Of a DNA stretch of 64,000 nt, positions 20,146-27,154 are shown one piece after another. The DNA comes from Planctomycetaceae bacterium (GTDB lineage: Bacteria; Planctomycetota; Planctomycetia; Pirellulales; Pirellulaceae), in NCBI GenBank assembly GCA_024642205.1, contig JAHEBQ010000022.1:1-64000 (forward strand), given 5' to 3'. Within the stretch, counting starts at the first letter, position 1. Each line of letters starts with the position of its first letter. Position numbers and translations under genes: made by a program. The notes beneath the pieces were generated by a model, which searched no databases, was not told the origin of the DNA, and saw nothing but the letters and a program-made list of their open reading frames with translations.

Positions 20146-20769
20146 ATGATGCTTGGAAATGCAAATTCGGCTTGCTTGTCAGGTGTTTTGCTGGCCTGCG
20201 TGGTGGCGACCTGTGGTTGCGGCCCCAGTTCGGGCTACACCAACATCGATGGCGATTGGTGCTATGTGCTGCTGCGAGGGATTGGCGACGCACCGATCCA
20301 TGAACCGTTACACGCCGACAACGAGACGTTTCAGGTTTTTTCACCGGTTGGATACGCCAAAGACAGGCATCGCGTTTTCTATCAAGGCCGGGCGATCGAA
20401 GGTGCTCATTCGGCGACATTTCATGTTGATGACGATGAGTACGCTCGCGACCAGCAGCATGTCTATTTCCAGGGCGTGATCGTGCAACGAGCCAATCCTG
20501 CGACCTTTCGCATTCTCGCGTATCCCTATGGAAAGGACGACAAACTCGCCTTTTGCGGAACGCTCCCGATGACCGTCGACGATGTTGGTAGTTTTCGTGT
20601 GATCAAGCCTGGAGTAAACACCCATTCCTCGGTAGCAGGATCCGATTCACTGGGGTATTTAGATAACTACCACGAAGAGCTGGATCCGAAACTCGATCTC
20701 GTTTATGGAACGCAGTGTCGTGCTCGCACCGACAACCAGAAGTTCCAGGGGCCGATTCGAGTCGAATAA
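20146..20769 (+). CDS. DKNYL-repeat lipoprotein, candidate immunity protein
   Basis: A 207-residue protein. The paired ATGs at 20146/20149 are preferred because they begin a lipoprotein signal peptide (LLACVVATCGCG, lipid-modified Cys near residue 25). Two or three copies of a DKNYL-like unit follow: YAKDRHRVFYQGRAIEGAHSA, then YARDQQHVYFQGVIV, then YGKDDKLAFCG. The gene begins 190 nt after the giant RHS-lipase gene on the same strand with no terminator between. Immunity proteins against exported lipase effectors (Tli proteins of type VI systems) are often periplasmic lipoproteins encoded directly downstream, so the position, size and predicted location suit an immunity role. That role is inference; a structural lipoprotein unrelated to the giant gene remains possible. 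Confidence 0.75.
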   Translation: MMLGNANSACLSGVLLACVVATCGCGPSSGYTNIDGDWCYVLLRGIGDAPIHEPLHADNETFQVFSPVGYAKDRHRVFYQGRAIEGAHSATFHVDDDEYARDQQHVYFQGVIVQRANPATFRILAYPYGKDDKLAFCGTLPMTVDDVGSFRVIKPGVNTHSSVAGSDSLGYLDNYHEELDPKLDLVYGTQCRARTDNQKFQGPIRVE

Positions 20770-21001
20770 CGATTGGCTTCGCGGCATCCCTTTGTTCCCC
20801 TCAACTCCCGCGTTGGCCGCCGCGGCATTCTCGATTTTGCCCAGGCGAATACCCTGGCAATCCAAGCGTTAAATGGTTTTGGCCAATTGTTATCGACGCT
20901 GTTTGTTGAGAAAACAGATTGACGTAGGGTTTGTTGGAACACGTTCGGTTTGCTCTGTTTGAGGACAGAGTTCATGGACGATCCACTGCGACGATTCAAC
21001 G

Positions 21002-22024
21002 TCACTTCTTTTCCAGCTGAAACCGGACCACCATGGATTCTCCTTCGTTGAAGAATCGCCATGTCGCGGCGATGAATACGAGATGCCGGTTGTAATTTCG
21101 CACGCCGCCGGATTTGATGGCGACCTCTTTGTTTTCGACCAGGTTGTCGTACCAACAACGGAGTGTGGGTCGATAATCCTGGATCGTCTGCCGGACGATT
21201 CGGAACCCGGCGTCTTCAAACGCCTTGACATGGAAGTGATAAGAAGCAAGTTGAGAACCTGGAAAACAGAGTTGTCCCGCTATCGCGGAAACGGGAACTC
21301 CGTCCTGAAGAAGACAGAAGAAATGTTTGACCAGTCGTCCGCCGGGGCGCAGGGCCAAATGAAGCTTGCTCAGTAATCCCGGAATTTCCGTCGGGCGGAC
21401 GTGTTCCCACGCCCCAATCGAATAGATTTTGTCATATGCTTCGCGGGGATACTCCCTGGTGATAAAGTCCGCAAATTCAACATCAAATCCGAACTGTCGC
21501 TGGTTGAAATCAAATTGATCCCGGGAAAGCGTGCAGCCATGCAATCGATGCTTTTCACCGGTCCTCTCGGCGATAACTCTCAGCATCGAGCACCAACCGG
21601 AACCAAGTTCGAGAATCTCGTCGCCGGCCCTCGGTTCGATCAAATCCAGGATAGCCTTGGCTTTGTTTTCCTGGGCCTGTTCAAGCGTTTCGGTCGCACT
21701 CAGGAAATCGGCGCAACTGTAAAACATGAATTTCTTGTCGAGCATCGCGGCATAAAAATCGTTTGAGACATCGTAATGCTCGGCAATTCCCGATTGGTGC
21801 GATTCGATCAACCTTCGTGACAAGAGCAACCGACGAACGAATTCGGGTGGATAGTTGAGTCGCAACCAATCGGCAACCGGGTTCCATTGATATTGAATCA
21901 ATTCCCAACATCGGACCGGCTCGAGGGGCTCGGGAATACGAATCAGCTGGTTTGCGTACCCATAGCTTGGTCCATACAACAGGGACTCCAGAAAAAACAG
22001 CGAGTATCGTTTGATCGGATGCAT
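21002..22024 (-). CDS. Cyclopropane-fatty-acyl-phospholipid synthase-like SAM methyltransferase
   Basis: A 340-residue SAM-dependent methyltransferase. Residues 80-125 carry the family signature HYDVSNDFYAAMLDKKFMFY followed by SCADF and LEQAQENKAKAILD. The SAM-binding motif I is ILELGSGWCSML, where typical family members read LDIGCGWG, so two glycines are replaced. The ATG at 22024 is chosen because it matches the family N-terminus; an upstream in-frame start at 22120 would add an unlike, charged stretch. The family methylenates double bonds in membrane phospholipid acyl chains, but many relatives act on other lipids, and the altered motif makes the exact substrate uncertain. It lies 216 nt downstream of an esterase gene on the same strand. 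Confidence 0.8.
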   Translation of the reverse strand: MHPIKRYSLFFLESLLYGPSYGYANQLIRIPEPLEPVRCWELIQYQWNPVADWLRLNYPPEFVRRLLLSRRLIESHQSGIAEHYDVSNDFYAAMLDKKFMFYSCADFLSATETLEQAQENKAKAILDLIEPRAGDEILELGSGWCSMLRVIAERTGEKHRLHGCTLSRDQFDFNQRQFGFDVEFADFITREYPREAYDKIYSIGAWEHVRPTEIPGLLSKLHLALRPGGRLVKHFFCLLQDGVPVSAIAGQLCFPGSQLASYHFHVKAFEDAGFRIVRQTIQDYRPTLRCWYDNLVENKEVAIKSGGVRNYNRHLVFIAATWRFFNEGESMVVRFQLEKK

Positions 22025-22240
22025 AGTGGTACCTGCTGAAATTTGCGTGCGCTCACGCTGGAGACAAGCTTTGCTGGAATTCCTGTTTGACGAGGCAGCA
22101 CGACCGACGTTTGCTCGCAAAGGCCCGTTTGCCGGAATGCCACACTTTCGACGACAGCGAGATTTCCGGGTCTTCGGTGAGAAAGGTTTGACTTGTCTTC
22201 AGCTGGCTGGTCACCCTGACCAGCGGGACACAGGCTACTT

Positions 22241-23233
22241 CTACTTGGATCGCGAGGAGGTTGGCAACGACCTTTCCGTCCGGGTTGCATCCAGGTAACC
22301 GAGTGAAGTCAGAAATCTGTCCATTTCAGCCACCGTTTTCTGATAGTACTCATCGCCGGCTTTGTTTGCATTGAAAAACCCATGGCGTTGCCCTTCGTAT
22401 CCGACCAGCTCACAACGATTGCCATTGTCGACCATCTTCCTGGCGAATAATTCGGCAGTTGCATAGGGCACGGTGGTGTCAGACTTGCCATGGAAAATAA
22501 TGGCTGGCGGGGCGTTGGCAGAGACGTTGTGGTAGGGCGAAACTTTAACCGGGTCAACGCCGGAAGCGTCCTTGAACCTTTCCGCCCTCTCTTCGTCAAA
22601 AAACTGCTGGCCATCGACCGGAGCCAACACCAGCGCCGGGTTGAACAGAAGCATCGCATTGGGTCGGCAACTTATTTTCATGTTGTCCGTGGATTCGTCA
22701 AACTCCGGTAACAACGCGGTTGCGGCCGCCAAATGCCCGCCTGCCGAACCGCCACCTGCCACGATCCGGTCGGGATCGACTCCCAGTCGATCTGCGTTTT
22801 CACGAACCCACCGAATTGCAGACTTTGCGTCCGCAATGCAAGCGGTCATTTTGACGTTGTGGCGGGATGAAACACGATAGTCGACGACGATCCCGACGAC
22901 ACCCCGTTGAACCAGGTGCTGGCAATGAGGGACGAATTGGGTAGGCGAGCCACTTCGCCATCCTCCACCAAAAAAGAACACGGCCGCGGGCCGCTTGCTG
23001 GTTTTGTCGCTGGTTTTCGGTTCGAAAATCCAAACGTTAAGTTCAACGTCGCCGACCGTTTTGTAAACTTCAACCTGGGCCTCGGCAATCTCGGGAGGGT
23101 ATTGCTTTGGTTGGCGTTGGGTTGCCTTGGCTGAAGCTTTCCGTTTTTGCTTGGCTGGCTGTTCCTGGGCAACTGCGACAAGTCCGACCAGTAGTACCAA
23201 CATTATCGGCAACAGGGATTTGACTCGACTCAT
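22241..23233 (-). CDS. Exported alpha/beta hydrolase (esterase/lipase family)
   Basis: A 330-residue protein with a signal peptide (MSRVKSLLPIMLVLLVGLVAVAQ) and a Lys-rich linker. The ATG at 23233 is preferred over 23245 because GGAG sits 7 nt ahead of it. Motifs run in the order of the acetyl-esterase (HSL-like/BD-FAE) group: AVFFFGGGW for the oxyanion hole, GGGSAGGHLA with the nucleophile Ser, HGKSDTTVPYA with the Asp, and GQRHGFFN with the His. All triad members are present. It likely removes acetyl or other short acyl groups from a carbohydrate or small ester outside the cytoplasm; planctomycetes carry many such enzymes next to polysaccharide-degradation genes, though none is next to this one. 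Confidence 0.85.
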   Translation of the reverse strand: MSRVKSLLPIMLVLLVGLVAVAQEQPAKQKRKASAKATQRQPKQYPPEIAEAQVEVYKTVGDVELNVWIFEPKTSDKTSKRPAAVFFFGGGWRSGSPTQFVPHCQHLVQRGVVGIVVDYRVSSRHNVKMTACIADAKSAIRWVRENADRLGVDPDRIVAGGGSAGGHLAAATALLPEFDESTDNMKISCRPNAMLLFNPALVLAPVDGQQFFDEERAERFKDASGVDPVKVSPYHNVSANAPPAIIFHGKSDTTVPYATAELFARKMVDNGNRCELVGYEGQRHGFFNANKAGDEYYQKTVAEMDRFLTSLGYLDATRTERSLPTSSRSK

Positions 23234-23453
23234 TTCTGGCTCCATGCGAACTGCTTTGAACTTGAGTGACGGGATCGTATTATACGGAAGTCCAGATTCA
23301 ATTCAAAAAGATCTCCCAGTATCGTGCTTGATTGGGCAGGCCGACACCGAATCTGGATATTACCTACTGAGAATTTTCTTGACTCATGGTCTACGACCAC
23401 CCTGTCTCCCGAACGCGAATGTGACCTCAAATTACGAAACTGGAACGGCGATT

Positions 23454-23825
23454 CTATTCCGGTTGAACGCGAGTATCAATCAAATCACCGATCCTTGTCA
23501 CCGCGATGTTAAGCGAAATGGCCGCCATTTGAAAATTCGTATGCGATGAAATCTCCGGTTGGATTTCCTGAAAAAGTTCGTTGGCGGTACGAAGTTTCTT
23601 GAGTTTTTTTTTGGCTTGCCTGAGATATTTCTCGTGATCGCCATCGCGGAGGGGACCACCCAGGGCCAACATGTAGTCGTACAACGCGCGTTGAACGTCC
23701 TGTAGCTCATCGTCCTCTTCGGCTTCTTCACAATGTTTCAGAAAAGCCCGGACCATCCACACATGGCTGAGCAGGGCGTCGATCTGTTCGACAAATTGTG
23801 CATCGGTTTGAGGAGTTGAGTTCAT
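23454..23825 (-). CDS. Small soluble helical protein of unknown function
   Basis: A 123-residue protein with no signal peptide or membrane segment. It looks almost entirely alpha-helical, with an acidic patch (HCEEAEEDDELQDVQRALYD) followed by a basic one (LRQAKKKLKKLRTANELF). I do not recognise the family. The frame has regular codon use and a clear ATG at 23825, and no competing reading frame explains the region, so it is probably a real gene. It stands alone between two genes on the same strand, with about 100 nt on its upstream side. Confidence 0.6.
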   Translation of the reverse strand: MNSTPQTDAQFVEQIDALLSHVWMVRAFLKHCEEAEEDDELQDVQRALYDYMLALGGPLRDGDHEKYLRQAKKKLKKLRTANELFQEIQPEISSHTNFQMAAISLNIAVTRIGDLIDTRVQPE

Positions 23826-23921
23826 ATTCGATGAGCATTGAGCGGTTCATGTCCAATCGAAAACGCTTCCGTAGATCCGACGAATTGTATACAAGTCCCG
23901 ATTACCGCAATCTTCCGGCAG

Positions 23922-24503
23922 TCAGGATTTATTCCCAGGATGGAGGCCCGATTCGGAATGGGAATCATCACCTGAATCCGTCGTTACCGCGGCATGCGAA
24001 TCGCCGGTCGCGGGCTTTGCGGGCGCGTGGCCATGGGGCGTGAACCCAGCGGTCAAGCAAATCCCGATGACCACGAGTACCATCCCGACCCACATCAAGG
24101 GGTTAACCGATTCTCCTGCGTGCAAGCTGAAATACGCGGCGATCGCATTGACGGTCACCGCGCCTCCGAAAACGATGGGCATCACATAAGCAGGTTTGCC
24201 GCCGGCTTTCGTGAGCGCAAATGTCAAACCCAACGCACCGAGGGCACCAAGACAACCTGCCAGGAAGCCCCACTTCATCGAAGGAAAGTACTCCCCTCCA
24301 TAATTGAAATTGTCGTGGAAGACGAACTTCATCATCAAGGCACCTCCCGCAATCGCGATCACCAGATAGGCAACGCCGATAAACAGATAGGGCTTGAATG
24401 GTCCCCACTCACGATTGGGAGCCCGTGCGTTTGTTAATGTCGGACCGTACAAGCCCCAACAAATGGCAACGCATAAAGCACAAAAAACGGCAAACCACTT
24501 CAT
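23922..24503 (-). CDS. Small integral membrane protein, DMT/EamA-like
   Basis: A 193-residue protein with about five membrane segments. The ATG at 24503 is chosen because GGAG lies 8 nt before it and the first helix (MKWFAVFCALCVAICWGLYGP) starts right there; the frame stays open further upstream to 24626. The fold pattern, with small Gly/Ala-rich helices such as WGFLAGCLGALGALGLTFAL and MPIVFGGAVTVNAIAAYFSL, is like half of a drug/metabolite transporter of the EamA type. The tail is hydrophilic and His-rich (HGHAPAKPATGDSHAAV). The substrate cannot be told. It lies 144 nt downstream of queE on the same strand and might be co-transcribed. Confidence 0.72.
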   Translation of the reverse strand: MKWFAVFCALCVAICWGLYGPTLTNARAPNREWGPFKPYLFIGVAYLVIAIAGGALMMKFVFHDNFNYGGEYFPSMKWGFLAGCLGALGALGLTFALTKAGGKPAYVMPIVFGGAVTVNAIAAYFSLHAGESVNPLMWVGMVLVVIGICLTAGFTPHGHAPAKPATGDSHAAVTTDSGDDSHSESGLHPGNKS

Positions 24504-24647
24504 TTTGCGACTCCGGATAATCGATTCAGGCACGCTAATTTTGTAATCCACTCCTTGGGTTGGAACAAGGTTAGACATTGGAAAAAACGCCAGACCGAGA
24601 ATTTTGCCGCCGCCTCGAAAACCCATCCCAGGAACAAATCGACGACA

Positions 24648-25340
24648 TCAGGTTCCGCGTCGATTTCCGAACCACTGGATATGCATCCGGGGGCAGAACG
24701 TGAAGCCATTCACGTTGCAAAACGGTTCGAGCCACTGCGCCCGCTTTTCCAACTCGACCAGATCGACTCCCTGCGGCATCAGCAAAACCCGAGATGGATC
24801 AATAGCCCCAAGCTGCTCAAGGTAGGCCAAGACCTCATCGATGTCCGCTGGCTGATCCATGACAAACTTCAACTGGAAATCGTATTTCTGAACCAGCTGT
24901 TTGACGACATTGGGGCGATAACGTGCGGACTGGTGTCTTTCTCTCCACTCCCCTGCCCTGCTTGTCTCAGGATCGGAGTTGGAGAACTTCGGACTGACGG
25001 ACATCAGATCGCAAGGCAACTCACGGAAGATTGTGCCTGCTGTTTCGATCGTAATATGAAACTGGGAGCTGTGGATTTGCAGACAAAGTTCGTCAATCTC
25101 ACGGGGCAGCATTGGTTCGCCGCCGGTAATGACAACATGCTGAGCCCCTTCGGCGATACCGAGAATCCGTTGTACGATTTGCTGGACCGATCGCTGGTTT
25201 CCTGTGGGCTCCCACGAGGCGTAGGGTGTATCGCAAAAACTGCACCGCAAATTGCAACCACTGGTGCGAACAAACACGCTGGGTGTACCGGTCAGCAGCC
25301 CTTCTCCTTGTCGTGAGCGATAAATTTCGGAAATCAGCAT
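24648..25340 (-). CDS. queE: 7-carboxy-7-deazaguanine synthase (radical SAM)
   Basis: A 230-residue radical SAM enzyme of queuosine synthesis that converts 6-carboxytetrahydropterin to 7-carboxy-7-deazaguanine. The N-terminus MLISEIYRSRQGEG is typical, and the iron-sulfur cluster cysteines are C29, C33 and C36 in CNLRCSFCDT, the CxxxCxxC form. VVITGGEPML is the SAM-binding GGE motif, and MPQGVD appears near the C-terminus. Length is normal for the family. It is divergent from queF, which acts two steps later in the same pathway, across a 123-bp intergenic region that must hold both promoters. Confidence 0.93.
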   Translation of the reverse strand: MLISEIYRSRQGEGLLTGTPSVFVRTSGCNLRCSFCDTPYASWEPTGNQRSVQQIVQRILGIAEGAQHVVITGGEPMLPREIDELCLQIHSSQFHITIETAGTIFRELPCDLMSVSPKFSNSDPETSRAGEWRERHQSARYRPNVVKQLVQKYDFQLKFVMDQPADIDEVLAYLEQLGAIDPSRVLLMPQGVDLVELEKRAQWLEPFCNVNGFTFCPRMHIQWFGNRRGT

Positions 25341-25463
25341 TGCCCGCTGGTCTGTTGGCTGTGATTGAGTATGTTGGCAGTGTTGGTGAACCAGCTTCCG
25401 GCTCGGTTATCGCCAAGCAATCATTACGTTGGCGACGACTGTACCAAGAGCAAAATTGTACCG

Positions 25464-25826
25464 ATGACCCCTAGCTTTCGCGACACGCTGGAGACGTTTG
25501 AGAACTCCTATCCCGATCGAAACTACACGATTGAGATCATTTGCCCCGAATTTACTTCGGTTTGCCCCAAAACCGGTCAGCCCGATTTTGGCATGCTGAC
25601 GTTTGAGTACATTCCCGACAAACTGTGTGTGGAGTTGAAGAGTCTAAAGCTGTATCTGCAGTTGTACCGCAATAAAGGCATTTTTTACGAAAAAGTCTCC
25701 AACATGATCCTCGATGATTTCGTGGCGGCTACTCAACCAAGGCAGGCGATGTTGACCGCTGAGTTTACTCCACGCGGTGGTATTTCTTCCATCATCAAGG
25801 TCCAATATGCGATTGAGCAGGCGTAG
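25464..25826 (+). CDS. queF: NADPH-dependent 7-cyano-7-deazaguanine reductase
   Basis: A 120-residue enzyme of the short, unimodular QueF type that reduces preQ0 to preQ1 in queuosine synthesis. Catalytic Cys34 lies in [12 protein letters not shown], with the proton-donor Asp41 seven residues on as in the family. The signature [20 protein letters not shown] supplies the substrate-binding Glu. The ATG at 25464 gives the standard length; the frame extends upstream to 25365, but that stretch does not resemble QueF. It is divergent from queE. Confidence 0.95.
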   Translation: MTPSFRDTLETFENSYPDRNYTIEIICPEFTSVCPKTGQPDFGMLTFEYIPDKLCVELKSLKLYLQLYRNKGIFYEKVSNMILDDFVAATQPRQAMLTAEFTPRGGISSIIKVQYAIEQA

Positions 25827-25873
25827 GGAACTGAGTCGGCGACGAACGCCTCTGGTCAACATGTCCGTTGTCC

Positions 25874-25931
25874 GAGGGCAAACGCCAGCGGCTCACGTTT
25901 TTATTCGCCGGGGCAAATGCCTGCGGTTCAC
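25874..25931. repeat. Two imperfect 23-nt direct repeats, REP-like
   Basis: GAGGGCAAACGCCAGCGGCT... at 25874-25896 and CGGGGCAAATGCCTGCGGTT... at 25909-25931 match at 18 of 23 positions. A third, inverted element follows: TTGCCTGAG facing CTCAGGTGC at about 25940-25965. The cluster fills the 153-bp space between queF and the next gene and can fold. It looks like a dispersed intergenic repeat rather than coding sequence. Confidence 0.5.
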
Positions 25932-25979
25932 TAATTCACTTGCCTGAGGCTGGCGTCTCAGGTGCCCATGGATTGACTC

Positions 25980-26987
25980 ATGAAACAACCTGCCGTCCTG
26001 CTTTCAGGTTTTTCCGACGAAGCAGCCAATCAAAAAACACTGGATCAACAGTTTTCCGCTTTTGCGGCGTTGGGGTTGCGATATTTCTCCATTCGATTTG
26101 TCGATGCGGGCAATGGCGTCAAAAACGTCATGGGACTTGCGCCGGACGAATTGGAGGCGGTCAAGCAAAAAATCGACGAGTATGGCTTGAGCGTTTCTTC
26201 TTTGGGTTCACCGATCGGCAAAGTCAAACTCTGTGATATCGACGATGGAACGACGACCGCTTATCGCCCGTTCGATCAGTACATTGTCGAGGAGGTTCCG
26301 CGGGCTTGCGAGTTAGCGAACTCGTTTGGCAGCAAATTGATTCGAGGGTTTTCATTTTACCACCCCAAGGCATCATCGCTTGACGAGCACTTTGGTCAGG
26401 CGACGGACCAAGTTGGCAAAATTGCGGAAGTCTGCGACTCCCACGGTTTGACTTACGGTCTGGAAGTGGAAGCAAACCTGGTTGGCCAGAATGGCGAGTT
26501 GCTTGCGAAAATGCATCAACAGATCAACAGCGATGCGCTGGTGTTGATTTTTGATGGCGGTAACCTTGTCACCATGGGTTATTCCGCCGATGAGGTTTTT
26601 GAGCAATACGAGCTAATGAAGCCAGGTTTGGGTTGGCTGCACATCAAGGATTTCCTTAACCCGCAAACCGGGAAAGTCGATCACGTGGATGAGGAAGCGC
26701 TCAAACACTTCGTGCCTGCAGACATCGGCGATTCGGGTCATCAGAAAATCCTTGCCGACCTGGCAGGTTTTCTTCCGCACCTGGAATCTCGGATGGTTGC
26801 GCGCGGTGTGCCGGGCGTTTTCCTGGACCTGGAACCCCACGTCAAAGGTGGCGGACAGTTTGGTGGCTTCAGTGGCCCAGACGGCTTCGGGGTGGCCTTG
26901 CGGGCCCTCTGTCGAGTTTGCGATCAGGCAGGGATTGGGTACCGATTGCGCGACTTTTCGGACATTCAAAAGGATCGCGGGTTCTAG
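25980..26987 (+). CDS. Sugar phosphate isomerase/epimerase-like TIM-barrel protein
   Basis: A 335-residue cytoplasmic protein of the AP-endonuclease-2/xylose-isomerase-like TIM barrel. Alternating strands and helices are clear: LLSGFSDEAA, YFSIRFVDAG, LSVSSLGSPIGKV, KLIRGFSFYHP, YGLEVEANLVG, LVLIFDGGNLV, GWLHIKDF, and a last strand GVFLDLEPHVKGGGQFGG. The Glu, Asp, His and Glu at the strand ends (EVEAN, FDGGN, LHIKD, LDLEPH) are in the places that bind a divalent metal in this family. The substrate is probably a sugar or sugar acid and cannot be named. It stands alone. Confidence 0.85.
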   Translation: MKQPAVLLSGFSDEAANQKTLDQQFSAFAALGLRYFSIRFVDAGNGVKNVMGLAPDELEAVKQKIDEYGLSVSSLGSPIGKVKLCDIDDGTTTAYRPFDQYIVEEVPRACELANSFGSKLIRGFSFYHPKASSLDEHFGQATDQVGKIAEVCDSHGLTYGLEVEANLVGQNGELLAKMHQQINSDALVLIFDGGNLVTMGYSADEVFEQYELMKPGLGWLHIKDFLNPQTGKVDHVDEEALKHFVPADIGDSGHQKILADLAGFLPHLESRMVARGVPGVFLDLEPHVKGGGQFGGFSGPDGFGVALRALCRVCDQAGIGYRLRDFSDIQKDRGF

Positions 26988-27154
26988 ATCTGGCTTGGCA
27001 ATCCAGAATTGACGTGTCCCGTTCAAGGTTTCAGACTGAGAAGCCTGCGACTGGCCGACTCCTCTTCCAAAAGCCCCAACAAGAAACGCGTCTCGCTTGA
27101 TCGCGGACGCGTTGTCGGTTGGCAAAATGTCGAGTTGCTGAAGATGTTACCAGG

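Noticed and set aside
25341..25463. preQ1 riboswitch between queE and queF
   Set aside because: The 123-bp spacer lacks the compact hairpin plus A-rich tail and C-rich loop of a preQ1 aptamer.
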